Below, in pieces: positions 48,501 through 57,990 of a stretch of 64,000 bases of DNA; within the stretch, counting starts at the first letter, position 1; the number at the start of each line of letters is the position of its first letter. Origin of the DNA: Biomphalaria glabrata (lineage: Eukaryota; Mollusca; Gastropoda; Planorbidae); assembly GCF_947242115.1 (NCBI RefSeq), contig NC_074721.1, forward strand, positions 16,475,501 through 16,539,500, written 5' to 3'. The translations under genes were made by a program, and so were the position numbers. The notes under the pieces are model-generated. The model was not told the origin of the DNA. It was given only the letters and a program-made list of their open reading frames with translations, and ran no database searches.

Positions 48501-50223
48501 GCCCACGCTTGCGGAGCTCCCGCTTCAGTTCCTTGACAAGAAGTTCAAGGGTTTTGATAGAGGCCATCAAAACGTTCCACTTCTGATACCAGTTGTTACG
48601 GTTCTCTATAAACCCTTATAATAATAGTATAGTAATTGTAATAAATAATGATAAACAATCAAATACTTTACAAATGGGCAGAAGTCAATGTCTGAAAAAA
48701 ATAGCTAAACACAACTTGTAAAAATGAATGACGTTCTTTCCTTAACCTTCTTGGTCCTCTCTGTGTCCGACTGACTTGACCCAACCTTTTCGAAAACAGC
48801 ACACAGTTCATAGTCAGATAACCATAACACCGTTGACTTATACGGAAACTGTTTACATTTTAAGTACACTGGACTGTGTCGCATGTGTCCCATAGGGCTT
48901 CACTGACCAGCATCACACTTCAGTTACAGCAATATCTATATAATCAAAGTACCAATAAATAATTGCTCAATAATACAATGCTCGCTGTTCTTATGTATTA
49001 CATTGTTCGTACGATGAGATGACGATGGGAAATAATTAGCTCGATAATATTTATTTTTATATTTTAAAACTGTTTTACTTGTCTATCTACAGGTTGGTAG
49101 TTTTTAATGCTGATGAGCCATCAAGTTATAGATGTGTCAATTTGTAAGTTATTTAAACAACATAGTACAATGATTTCTTATACTGATATACTTCCAAAAT
49201 ACTGAAGTTCACTGAATTTTCATGATGAAACGAAATTCAATGGAGCCCAATCAGCACCTTTTGAAGTTAGCAGTGGTGTCAAGCAGGGATGTGTGCTCGC
49301 ATCTACTCTGTTTGGTATATTCTTCTCCTGTATACTACATTATGCATACAACGACATCAACGAAGGTGTGTTTCTCCATACAAGATCCTCTGGAAAACTA
49401 TTTAATGTATCAAGGCTGAGGGCCAAAACCAAGATTAGGAAGATTTTTATCAGGGAATTCCTGTATGCTGATGATGCAGCTTTTGTGGCTGACTCTGATA
49501 TCCAGCTTCAGACAACAAATGTGTCAACGGTGTCGAATTGAAGTTGCTTTTCTCTTGCGATTCACATTTAGGCCTTTTGGTATTTGAAAGTCCCAGAATG
49601 TGTTTTTGTTCCGTAAGGTTTGCGATGCCCGAAGTGTTAATGGATGTAAGCACTTGACTACCAATAAAATGCTTTTATTGGCATGTGTCTGAAATAGCTT
49701 TTGACACTCTTATTGTGTCTGGCGGAACTGTTATCACTGACAGGAAAAAAAGGCAAAGGCGAGCAACTTTTCACTACATCACTAAGCCTTCGGGCAGGAA
49801 AGACTCGTGAATATCTTGGTTGTCCATATAATTAAAATGTTCACATTTCAAAGTAATGTGTACGTAGGCTAAGTAAGTCTATGAAACTGGCTCGTGTTCA
49901 AGACAAATAGTTCAGCGCAGTAAGCCGTGTGATGTTAAAGGAGACCCTTTTTTCTCTTCTTTTCGCGTCATTCGAGACACATTATGTAAAACACATTATG
50001 GCCTCATCAGAAACTTAAGAAACATTTTAATATTTGTGTTAAATTGCATATAGGTCAAGCTAGTTTGTTAGATCCTACTTTTTCTTCACCAAACATTGAA
50101 ATTAATTGTTGTTGTTGTTTTGTTTCTAGTATACTACCACCTAACATTACCGATGAGGCTGATTTCAATGAAACCTATTTTGATAACAACAACAATGTCC
50201 CCAACAATGATGACGATGAATAA
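36446..50223 (+). CDS. Secreted two-knottin (cystine-knot) protein, six exons, 133 aa
   Basis: A host gene assembled from exons 36446-36519, 37867-37953, 40914-40934, 42534-42608, 49093-49143 and 50130-50223. The coding length is 402 nt, and all five introns are GT-AG and phase 2. Residues 1-22 form a signal peptide (MIKVLLLTIVYVV, cleavage probably near ALG). Block 1 has cysteines at 32, 39, 45, 46, 53 and 58; block 2 at 63, 70, 76, 77, 85 and 100. Both follow C-X6-C-X5-CC-X(6-7)-C-Xn-C, the inhibitor cystine knot order also used by framework VI/VII conopeptides. The tail (103-133) is acidic and Asn-rich. N-glycosylation sequons start at 71, 108 and 116. It lacks the long propeptide of conotoxins. 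The target is unknown: a defence peptide, channel modulator or hormone-like ligand are all possible. Confidence 0.82.
36668..36890. repeat. 21-bp minisatellite in intron 1, about 10 copies
   Basis: The unit is close to AATAAGTACCTAGCTACAGG with one extra base. It starts after TTAACATTAGCG and ends at GTACCTCCG. Confidence 0.88.
36960..37090 (+). mobile_element. SINE fragment, second family
   Basis: A body fragment with CCTGAGTCTGCCCAAC and AATGGGTACCT, similar to 27235-27380. The tRNA head is missing. Confidence 0.55.
37441..37510 (+). promoter_or_regulatory. Core-promoter-like patch in intron 1
   Basis: TGACGTAA (37441, CRE-like), then TATAAATA (37468-37475). GTCAGACG near 37512 sits at a distance suited to a start site. 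It could be an internal promoter or part of an unrecognised LTR. Confidence 0.25.
37867..37953 (+). CDS. Knottin gene exon 2 (block 1, cysteines 1-5)
   Basis: Starts after ATGTAG and ends TGCAG before GTAAGC. 87 nt, phase 2 on both sides. It encodes CKPQGQRCAKTEDCC and the fifth cysteine. Confidence 0.85.
37954..38547. other. Intron 2, first part, no recognised element
   Basis: AT-rich, with an ATT microsatellite at 38398-38427. Confidence 0.45.
38548..39172 (+). mobile_element. CR1/L2-like LINE 3' end, in intron 2
   Basis: Starts inside the reverse transcriptase (text matching 11077 onward: VTKKLKQINSTY, KYLGVIINEKLSW) and runs to the 3' tail of ATAAG repeats (39152-39172). It carries a stop at 38840 and an internal deletion after 38905. 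5'-truncated, as is usual for LINEs. Confidence 0.85.
39173..40370. other. Intron 2, no gene seen
   Basis: AT-rich. A doubled phrase around TTTAGCCACTTTAAGGTCTAG lies at 39365-39440. Phrases with GAAGTCAG recur at 39750-40060, suggesting a decayed repeat. Confidence 0.4.
40375..40505 (-). mobile_element. LINE C-terminal fragment
   Basis: The reverse strand encodes RHTFIEDLRTV and SNRSLWRQLAAQCAEQRG, like the last residues of several LINE proteins. It abuts a SINE on the same strand. Confidence 0.5.
40510..40735 (-). mobile_element. tRNA-derived SINE, copy 2 of the first family
   Basis: Shares head and body with 7301-7556, including the B box GGTTCGACACC on the reverse strand and CACAAATGAGAT. 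Confidence 0.78.
40914..40934 (+). CDS. Knottin gene exon 3 (21-nt micro-exon, cysteine 6)
   Basis: TTTTTTGTCTCCACAG is a strong acceptor and AAGTAAGT a strong donor. Between them, phase 2 on both sides, lies LGKCLS, which supplies the sixth cysteine of block 1. Confidence 0.75.
40935..42265. other. Intron 3, no gene seen
   Basis: C-runs near 41083 and 41287, otherwise AT-rich. A loose repeat of phrases with TGGGTTC and AAAGTTGG lies at 41965-42170. Confidence 0.4.
42270..42476. repeat. 15-bp minisatellite in intron 3
   Basis: About 13 units close to ATCAGATCCAGGCCT. Not related to the foldback 15-mer. Ends about 58 bp before exon 4. Confidence 0.88.
42534..42608 (+). CDS. Knottin gene exon 4 (block 2, cysteines 1-5)
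   Basis: Acceptor TCTTTTTTTCAAG, donor GTAAGT. 75 nt, phase 2 on both sides. It encodes CVPFEGLCNSSTYCC and the fifth cysteine, parallel to exon 2. Confidence 0.85.
42989..43690 (-). mobile_element. Gypsy-type solo LTR in intron 4
   Basis: 702 bp, from TGTTACGAATC to TTCATAACA, with ATAT on both sides (42985-42988, 43691-43694). Same family as 5978 and 62958. Confidence 0.85.
43695..44757. other. AT-rich intron 4 sequence with a small Gypsy remnant
   Basis: Near 44225-44300 the reverse strand encodes NVMADTLSR, the end of a Gypsy RNase H. Nothing else is clear. Confidence 0.45.
44758..44875 (-). repeat. Dispersed repeat family with GGAC-type motif, inverted copy
   Basis: TAGCGTCCCTCGAAAGCGG at one end, then GTCCGTCCGTCC and GACATCATGATATTTTAG. 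Part of the family seen at 17765, 29795 and 35975. Confidence 0.7.
45603..45868. repeat. 41-bp minisatellite inside the hAT element
   Basis: About 6.5 copies of a unit with AGTATTAGAGAGGCATAAGG and GTAGTCAGGGAAAGCGCA. Unrelated to the 41-bp array at 21920. Confidence 0.92.
46163..46310. repeat. 19-20-bp minisatellite inside the hAT element
   Basis: Seven copies of GGGCTTGACGTTTTGTAAT, two of them with one extra T. Confidence 0.92.
46739..48595 (-). mobile_element. Gypsy-type fossil with a SAP-like gag start
   Basis: Read right to left: a gag start near 48565 with ELKRELRKRGLSLGG and DVLVARLLQALL (SAP-domain-like), then a reverse transcriptase remnant (48330-48060), an RNase H remnant (near 47990), and a linker and integrase start (47330-46740, with KGQAHQNAVALSRRPC). 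TGGTATCAGAAG just before the gag start could be the primer-binding site. It is heavily reduced, with many breaks, and is interrupted by a SINE at 47404. Confidence 0.7.
47404..47575 (+). mobile_element. tRNA-derived SINE, third family
   Basis: The head carries TGGCTGCCTGGTCGTGCGG and the B box GGTTCAAACCC (near 47468). The body includes CGTCCTGCGGGAGGTTTGGA and CTGAAGGAACATCCGAAAC, with an A-rich AAAC tail. Confidence 0.75.
48596..49092. other. Probable LTR remnant and intron sequence
   Basis: TGTTACGG at 48594 directly abuts the gag side of the Gypsy fossil, so 48594 to about 48910 is probably its LTR; the outer border is unclear. The rest is AT-rich. Confidence 0.4.
49093..49143 (+). CDS. 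Knottin gene exon 5 (block 2, cysteine 6)
   Basis: Acceptor TGTCTATCTACAG, donor GTAAGT. 51 nt, phase 2 on both sides. It encodes LVVFNADEPSSYRCVN and parallels micro-exon 3, but is longer. Confidence 0.8.
49200..49516 (+). mobile_element. LINE reverse transcriptase fragment, in intron 5
   Basis: It encodes SSGVKQGCVLASTLFGIFF, then the catalytic FLYADDAAFVAD and DIQLQ. The same family continues at 56943 with DIQLQSLVDKL. 5'- and 3'-truncated. 49517-50129 shows nothing recognised. Confidence 0.85.
50130..50223 (+). CDS. Knottin gene exon 6 (acidic tail and stop)
   Basis: Acceptor TTGTTTTGTTTCTAG. It encodes ILPPNITDEADFNETYF, then an Asn/Asp run, and ends at TAA (50221-50223). Confidence 0.82.
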
Positions 50224-50303
50224 TCTCCCGAGTCAAGTTGTTTATTATTTAATGGTATGTCAGTTTTAGAACTTAGAAATGTCTACAGAGGAATGTAAAA
50301 GTA

Positions 50304-50309
50304 AATAAA
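50304..50309 (+). terminator. Polyadenylation signal of the knottin gene
   Basis: AATAAA 81 bases after the stop codon, inside AAGTAAATAAAGTAAATG. Cleavage is expected near 50325. Confidence 0.7.
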
Positions 50310-50329
50310 GTAAATGCAAGACATTTTGT

Positions 50330-51220
50330 TTTCCTTTGTTTTTGAGTTTACCGTATGCTTATGACTAAAGCTACTGGTGGTAATAACTGTAATAGTAGTA
50401 GGCTAGTAGACACTAACAAACACTTTCTTGTCCGTGTACATGCTGCTAACTTTATTCATGTTAGATCTTCCCTAGATATAGGCAACTATAAGGCTTTCAT
50501 TATCAGCACCACCACCACCACCCCCCACTCTGTTAATTAGCGCAATCTTTCGACATGTCAGAAAATGTGGGTTGCTGGTGACAATAACTTGACGGGACAG
50601 ACACAACGATCACATTTCCCTTCTTACAAACATTCGATGATAATACATCTTTAAAAAAACAGCACATGTATTCTAAGTCCCACCTCTTCTGGTGCTTATT
50701 TAAGTATCTGCTGTAGCACGAACTAAACAGGTCTTCTCTTCTCTTGAGTTGTTGCACTTCTATTGTCGAGGATGTCTACTATAACTAGAGTAGCACAACA
50801 TACATTGAAATTCACAAATCAACTCATTGGTTAGCAGACGATGTGCATTTATTGATATAAAATTAAAAAAAAACACAATCCAGCCTTCAAGGCACACAGA
50901 ATAATTGACAATGTTTCACAAATAATTCATCCAACTTATGGAAATACTGAACGATTACAAATCTCCTGCTTTTATAAGCATCCAATAGACGTCCATCCTT
51001 TCTGAGGACTACAGATCAACTCCCTGTAGGACCATGTGGCCAGACCCAACACGAGGCTTGCCCGTCATTTAAAAAGAAGATTTCAATTTTCACGTGAAAC
51101 ATGGAACTTAAGTACTCCAATGAACTTTGATTACCACATGTCACAGTGGCTAACAAACAATGCTGTGACAATTCTACATCCCAATACAAAATATTAATAT
51201 TTAACAGAAATTATCAATAG
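50330..51220. other. No gene seen
   Basis: AT-rich. A reverse-strand open frame of 74 codons (50533-50757, with WDLEYMCCFFKDVL) is unassigned and has no supporting context. Confidence 0.4.
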
Positions 51221-51224
51221 TAAT

Positions 51225-52178
51225 TTCCGTTTCGGGAAATACCGAAACTAAAATACAAAGGTTTGATAGAAAAGAAATACCGAAACTAAAATACAGAAGT
51301 TTGATAGAAAAGAAATACATAAACTAAAATACAAAGGTTTGATAGAAAAGAAATACATAAACTAAAATACAAAGGTTTGATAGAAAAGAAATACATAAAC
51401 TAAAATACAAAGGTTTGATAGAAAAGAAATACATAAACTAAAATACAAAGGTTTGATAGAAAAGAAATACATAAACTAAAATACAAAGGTTTAATAGAAA
51501 AGAAATACATAAACTAAAATACAAAGGTTTGATAGAAAAGAAATACATAAACTAAAATACAAAGGTTTGATAGAAAAGAAATACATAAACTAAAATACAA
51601 AGGTTTGATAGAAAAGAAATACATAAACTAAAATACAAAGGTTTGATAGAAAAGAAATACATAAACTAAAATACAAAGGTTTGATAGAAAAGAAATACAT
51701 AAACTAAAATACAAAGGTTTGATAGAAAAGAAATACATAAACTAAAATACAAAGGTTTGATAGAAAAGAAATACATAAACTAAAATACAAAGGTTTGATA
51801 GAAAAGAAATACATAAACTAAAATACAACGGTTTGATAGAAAAGAAATACATAAACTAAAATACAAAGGTTTGATAGAAAAGAAATACATAAACTAAAAT
51901 ACAAAGGTTTGATAGAAAAGAAATACATAAACTAAAATACAAAGGTTTGATAGAAAAGAAATACATAAACTAAAATACAAAGGTTTGATAGAAAAGAAAT
52001 ACATAAACTAAAATACAAAGGTTTGATAGAAAAGAAATACATAAACTAAAATACAAAGGTTTGATAGAAAAGAAATACATAAACTAAAATACAAAGGTTT
52101 GATAGAAAAGAAATACATAAACTAAAATACAAAGGTTTGATAGAAAAGAAATACATAAACTAAAATACAAAGGTTTGA
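51225..52178. repeat. 38-bp minisatellite, 25 copies
   Basis: The unit holds ACATAAACTAAAATACAAAG and GTTTGATAGAAAAGAAAT. The first two copies carry ACCGAAACT. After that the units are almost identical, which points to recent expansion. Confidence 0.95.
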
Positions 52179-52189
52179 CATTGCCTGTT

Positions 52190-52650
52190 ATATGTTCACA
52201 TTGGGTCAAGAAAGTGAAAGACACGTGAAACCCCAGAGATACATACTAACAGGAAGTAAGAAAAACCAAATTGACTTCTGGTCAGTAGTAACTTGAAGTC
52301 AGTTTAGGGTAGTCATTTGAAGCCAGTAGAGACAGTACACGTATTTTATTGTACTTAGAGCTATACGTATTATTGAAGTTTTTCTGTTATCCGCTGTGAT
52401 GCGGACGTTATCTGTATTCGAGGGAACTCAGTATGTTTGATATATTTAGCATTTCTGTTATGCGGATGAAATCATATTTCTATATATTGGATTATCTTGG
52501 TGTAACTACTATGAAGTTGCAGTATTATGAATAAACTCTATATGTGTCTGCTAAAGATGGACTCTAAGTCTTTGTACACTATTCATATTTGTTACGTGTT
52601 AAGTGGATACACGAACCCAGCATTCCACAGCATTAAACATTAGCATGTTA
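52190..52650 (+). mobile_element. LTR-like remnant
   Basis: Shares GTTATCCGCTGTGATGCGGACG and CTGTTATGCGGATG-like phrases, inverted, with 53777-54360. AATAAA occurs near 52530. The borders are not defined. 52651-53180 shows nothing else. Confidence 0.45.
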
Positions 52651-53184
52651 CAAGCGGTCCCAAGGTTTCCATTCTGTCAAAAAAAGTTCTTAGTGAGCAT
52701 CAGGAAGTAAAGGGAACCTGTGCACGAAATTAATTTCATGCGGATACGTACGACAGTTTAAGAGATCTCGTGATCAATGAATAAATGGTATTTTCGCTTA
52801 GACTAAGTGAAAAGGAAAACAAAATGCTTTAGAAATACCAAAGTAGTTAGTGAGATATTTCTATTTTTAGGATTTCTATTGTTAGGCCCTTCCTTGCTGC
52901 AAAAAAACGAAACCAAATAGCACAGGCAAAAGGCCAACAATATGCTAGTCGACGCTGATAGCGAATGTCGAATAAGTTTATTAATAATAAAGAAGGGAAC
53001 TGTCAAATGTCGTCAAGCTAAATCTCTACGTTCATAAAAATTGCCTCTCTCTATAAAGACGTTCAAATTAGTCTGCTTACATTTCGCTATTCTAACTAAA
53101 ATACTTTTCTTGTTTTTACTAGTCTTGTCTGTTGATGACATTAAACGATTAATCACATAGCTCTTATGCTAGTTTTTAACTGTT

Positions 53185-53275
53185 AAATCAGCTGTTTAGA
53201 TAGATAACATAGATATTTACATGTCTATGGCTGTTTATTAGGACGCCATTCAAAGATAACAACAGTCAACAAGGG
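53185..53275 (-). mobile_element. Remnant related to the 161-bp Gypsy LTR
   Basis: AAATCAGCTGTTTA, then GGACGCCATTC, AACAACAGT and CAAGGGA line up in order with the LTR at 11267-11427. Old and partial. Confidence 0.5.
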
Positions 53276-53513
53276 ACATTCTTCCTAGATACTGAATAGC
53301 ATAACCTATATGTAACATTCTTCTTCTTGTAGCCAGCTTTTTGCTGCTGTGCTGTGAGCTCTTTTGCAGACTGTGCCAAGGAAAAATAGTGTGCTGTTTT
53401 CTTCAGTTGTTCAGCACTGCCGTACAGGGTGTTGGTTACGTTGGGCTGTGGTGTTAGTAGGGTCTGCCTAAGGTGGATTAGGAAGGGACATTCAAAAAGG
53501 ATATGGTTTACGG

Positions 53514-55977
53514 CAGGCATGTCAAATTCGTTAAGGTGTATGGGCCGCATAAAAACTTACTATGGCCTGAGGGGCCGCAGCCACAAATCAGTTGCAAAAC
53601 AGCTTACTAATTTTATGTAAATTAGAAACAATACAATAGAATTCAATAATTAATTGCATACCAGTCCCTTAGTTAGCTAAATTTGTAGTACAATTTGGTA
53701 ATTAAAAATTACTATGATTACACATTTTTCTCTTTGTCCTGATGCTTGACATCTTTCTGGGATACTGTCAATGAACGTTGAATGGTATAATACTGAGTTC
53801 TTACTTCCTGAAGTACTCTAGACACGTGACGAGACAAACACTATACGACTGACTCAAGTCTGTTCAGCAGACAACATGAAGATTTTATTTACAACATAAT
53901 AATAATATACTGCACTCCTTGTTAGTGCTACAAGTCAAGAAATAATAATCCCATCCGCATAACAGCGGTATCAAAAGTATCAATCACGTCCGCATCTCAG
54001 CGGGTAACAATAAGAACAATTACTACTAGTGACACTGGAGCTTCAACTATAGATATCCATTGAAATACGAATAATACCTTAATATCCAATAAGCACATTA
54101 TGAGATCAACTCTCAAATATTATTAATCAACAATGACTAGTCCATCGACTTTCATGCTATATGCATATATATACACCAGTCCAGGAAGAAACGTCCAACC
54201 TTCCTGTACCGGGAGCAAGACCTTACTGACTTGACTTGACTGAACTCAAAGTCAACTTTTCATTCTACTTCCTGTTTTCTACATCAGGAATTCCACGTGT
54301 CTTTTAAACTATTAACATGACGTGAACTTTAGATCATGCAATGTCAACTAAGACTGTGACAGATACAAGTTTATTAATATCGGGTGGAAGTTTGTTTGAC
54401 ACTAACACCATCATCACTGACGACTAAATTTGATCAGATAATCTCGAACGGTGAGGTGATTTGTAGTTTTCATTATAGAAAATAACTGCTCACAGAGATC
54501 AGTGCTTGCAAAAATAGCTAGAATTCTGGCTGCAAATTTCCGTAATTTAACGTACCGTTTAGGTCAATAACTAAATTTTGGCGCAGCCACTTCTTTATAC
54601 TTCGCTTTCAACAAAGAATCTAACTGCTATTCTATCAGCTCTAGTTGCATATTACCAACAGCATTTTTAGAAGCAAATGAGAATGGAGATAAAACCAACG
54701 AAACTTCTTGCTCGTATGAAAGGAAGTCATGAAAACGGCCAGTGGAAGCGTCTACTAATGATTCCAAGTGTAAGACATATTTACCAAATGTTGTAGCCGT
54801 ATTTAATCTTTTTAGTTCCAGACACGTTGAGAAGTGAACAATATTTTCTCTTCAATATTTGGTTTATCCACAGTCGTAATTTTGCTTGAAAGCACTTCAC
54901 ATGATCACACGCAGTTGTGACAATTTAGTCTTTACTTTAAAGTTTCAAATTCAAGTCTTGAGGTGACAAGGGGGATCAATTGCAAATGCCAAATCTTGAA
55001 TCCATTTGTCAGAATGGAAATGTTCAACCGGTTCACCTTTTATGTTCAGAAACAATACAATTTCTTCACTCAGTACAACAAATCTCTTCAATACTTTATG
55101 ACATGAGAGCCAGCAAATTCGTGTTAAATGTCATTCAGAAACATTGAACATTGGCAAGGATTCAAGCCACGGGCACGAATAAAATTGATAGTGACTTAAA
55201 CCAGTCTTATGACATGTTAGAATTGTAATTGCTTTGTGCGTTATCTTTCTTGGTGAATGATGCACTGAAAATGAGCCAATTTAAAATTTGCATTAGTCTC
55301 TCTTATTTTAGCAAGCAGCTTTGCATCAAAACCATTTCATAATGGTTAGTGCGCCATCCGTTGTTAGAGTAGCTAGCTTTACCAAAGGTAAACTGTATTG
55401 TAATATCACTTCCTGTTATTTCTCAAAAAACATCCTCGCTTGTTGTGGTGTTATGCATAGAAAAAGTAGCTCCTCGTGTATCTCAAAATTCCTGTCACAG
55501 GCCCTGATGAATATTGCCAACTGTGCTACACCCGTTACATCAGTTGACTCATCGAGAGCCAATGAAAATAATTGAAAATCTATTTTGTTCTTTAATTGTT
55601 CACCCGAGCTGATTGACATGTCATTTATTCTATCTGCCACAGTGTTCCTAGTTAACGCTATTACTTTGAATACTTTCACCTTTTCTGGACAAATTACTTT
55701 GGCAGCTTTAATGATACACTCCTTCATAAAATTCCTTTCACTAAATGATTTGCTATGGCTTGCAATTAAGTTTGAAAAATGTAGCTGGCGTTCACTGCAG
55801 ACTCAATGTCGTTGTTCAGTTTAACAAATATTATTTTTCAATTCAGGTAGCTTGTCATCTTTTATTTTCCAGCGTAATAGTTTAACATTTTGATAATTTT
55901 TGAGGTGGCCAAGCGGGCCGCATGCAAGGTGGTCGCGGGCCGCATGCGGCCCCCGAACGCCGTGTTTGACATGCCTG
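53514..55977 (-). mobile_element. hAT transposon, 2464 bp, GTF2IRD2-like transposase remnant
   Basis: Terminal inverted repeats CAGGCATGTCAAA, with a perfect 8-bp duplication GTTTACGG (53506-53513, 55978-55985). Inside, the reverse strand 55727-55416 encodes KVFKVIALTRNTVADRI and FSLALDESTDVTGVAQLAIF, the DDE-region start shared with GTF2IRD2-type hAT transposases. Downstream parts are recognisable but broken by stops and frameshifts. It holds an LTR at 53777-54360. GC-rich runs (GGGCCGCATGCGGCC) lie next to both ends. Confidence 0.92.
53777..54360 (-). mobile_element. Solo LTR nested in the hAT element
   Basis: Reads TGTCACAGTC at its start on the reverse strand and ATTCA near its end. It has TATATATACACC near 54170 and phrases shared with 52190-52650. 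No internal region; the borders are approximate. Confidence 0.5.
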
Positions 55978-56709
55978 GTTTACGGTTTCATATGGGTGAG
56001 CGCATTGTCTACAAAGGGGGAGTTGTGTGGAATTTATTTTTATTGAGATGGTAATTTAACAGAGGTGTTTGTCCTGTCCTTAGTTGGAAGATTGTAGATT
56101 GCTCTTTGCGGGGGAGGAAGTTAATACTGTCCAGTTTGTCAGGCATGTTCATTTATTTGCAAATGGCTCTGCCTGTGTTTCCTGTTGCCCATTGGTTGAG
56201 CCACTCCCTCTTTGTGATTGTTTGACTAACATTGACCTTAGGGTGAGGTAGTTAACAGGTTTATCTGGTTGTTCCATAGATGATCCTGCCTTTGAAAGCA
56301 TATCTGCCTTTTCATTTCCCATAACGCCAATGTGTCCAGGGATCCACTGTAGTGTTATGTTGATGTCTAATTTTGTCCTCATCTGAAGTATTATCACTGT
56401 TAGTGTTGTAACATACATACTAACACCCTTCCCTTTATACAGCTTAACAACATCAACTTAAATAATCCTTGTAATTAACATAACAAAATATAATGAGTGA
56501 GATATCTCAATTTCCTAAAGTAATTTTATAAAGATCAAAAACAAATATATTAAAGATGATATCTGAACATAAATTATCCGAGTTCCCAAATGATACTTAT
56601 AATTGATATCATATCAGTCACAAAAATTCAAAGATTAGAATAAAGTTTCTTTTCCGAGTCGACATCTTGTATCTTAGTACTAATAGTCCTCTATAACTTA
56701 TTATTATGA

Positions 56710-56942
56710 ATCCTATAAGTTTATCTCACTGAATTTTGTTTTTTGATGACGGACAGTATATATACATGTAGTCTCACATTATCAGTTTTAACATATTCAT
56801 CAAAGATCAATTGTTTATGTACATTGTACAATACAGTTTTTCTTGATCGAATGTTTTCTCTATTGCAAATGTATTGGTCTCCATTTTCACCCTTGATTTG
56901 ATAAGATCTTGGAGATAGTTGTTTTATCATTCTGCCAGGATA
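56710..56942 (-). mobile_element. Gypsy fossil, integrase C-terminal fragment
   Basis: Encodes QLSPRSYQIKGENGDQYICN, similar to the end of the integrase in the 11267-16715 element. Short and old. 56419-56709 shows nothing recognised. Confidence 0.6.
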
Positions 56943-57990
56943 TTCAGCTACAGTCCCTGGTTGACAAACTATCTGCTGCTTGCCAGAAGTTCGGCTTAAA
57001 CATCAGAAAAGCAAGACTAAGATACTTGTCCAAAACACAAACACTGCACCTCAAGTAAGCATTAATGGCCAACCACTAGAAATTGTTGATCACATTTGTT
57101 ACCTTGGCTCCATCATATCCTCTACTGGATAAAGACATAAACAACAGGATAGCCAAGGCAATGGCCCCCATGTCACGGTTGCATAAAAGAGTCTGGGACA
57201 ACATATTGCTGACTAGCAGTATTAAAGCCCTAGTCTACCGGACCTGTGTGCTGAGCACCTTGCTGTACGGAAGTGAAACATGGTCAACCTACTCATGGCA
57301 GGAAAAAAAGCTGAATGTCTTCCACCTCCGATGCCTAAGGCGGATCCTTAAAATAAGGTGGCAAGATAAGATAACCAATGAGGAAGTGGTACAAAGAGCA
57401 GGATGCCAGGACATCCGCTCTGTTATCAGCAGCAGACGCCTTGGCTGGCTTGGCCACGTTCGTAGAATGCCAGTAGGTCGACTTCCACAGGACATCCTGT
57501 ATGGCGATCTAATAGAAGGCAGGAGAGCCGCTGGTCGCCCACTTTTACGTTATACGGATGTATGCAAACGCGACATGAAGCTCTTCAAAATTGACACTGG
57601 CAACTGGGAAGAGGTGGCACTGGACAGATCCACATGGAGAGAGAGTATAAAGGAAGGGTCACAGATTGCAGATGTCATACACAACAGAAGCAGAAAGAAG
57701 GGTGAAAATGCAACGGCGCCTGGTGATAATATATGCCCAACCTGCGATTGCAGCTGTGTATCAAGGATTGGCCTCTTTAGTCACACAAGAAGTTGCAAAG
57801 GGAAAAGATCGATTCTCGAGACGTAAAATGCCACAGACAGATTCTGCCAGGATACCATCCTACTTCTGCCAGATGTCTATACCAGACTGGGTATCGTTTG
57901 GTCTCGATGTAGCTCATACGTTTCTTGATCCCAATGTCTCGTTACTTGTTTCTTTTGTATTTCTTTTGTCTTGTTGTTCTCTTTTGTTCA
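56943..57990 (+). mobile_element. LINE 3' coding part with C-terminal zinc finger
   Basis: Starts DIQLQSLVDKLSAACQKFGL (just after the YADD region) and continues through INGQPLEIVDHICYLGSII, then LLYGSETWSTYSWQEKKL, RRLGWLGHVRRMPVGRLP and a Cys-His end CPTCDCSCVSRIGLFSHTRS. One frameshift lies near 57130; otherwise it is open for 247 codons to 57826. After the stop, the 3' region runs directly into a 51-bp minisatellite. 5'-truncated; the same family as 49200-49516. Confidence 0.87.

Larger units (their letters stand above)
53268..56418 (-). mobile_element. I/Jockey-type LINE 3' part with RNase H, split by a hAT element
   Basis: Read right to left: LQWIPGHIGVMGNEKADMLS (RNase H end) near 56340, then DKPVNYLTLRSML and a Cys-His tail. 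The hAT insertion at 53514-55977 falls inside the sequence for the VNHILFECPFL motif, and coding resumes to QQQKAGYKKK near 53320. It is the same family as 26300-27850. The 5' part is missing. Confidence 0.85.
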
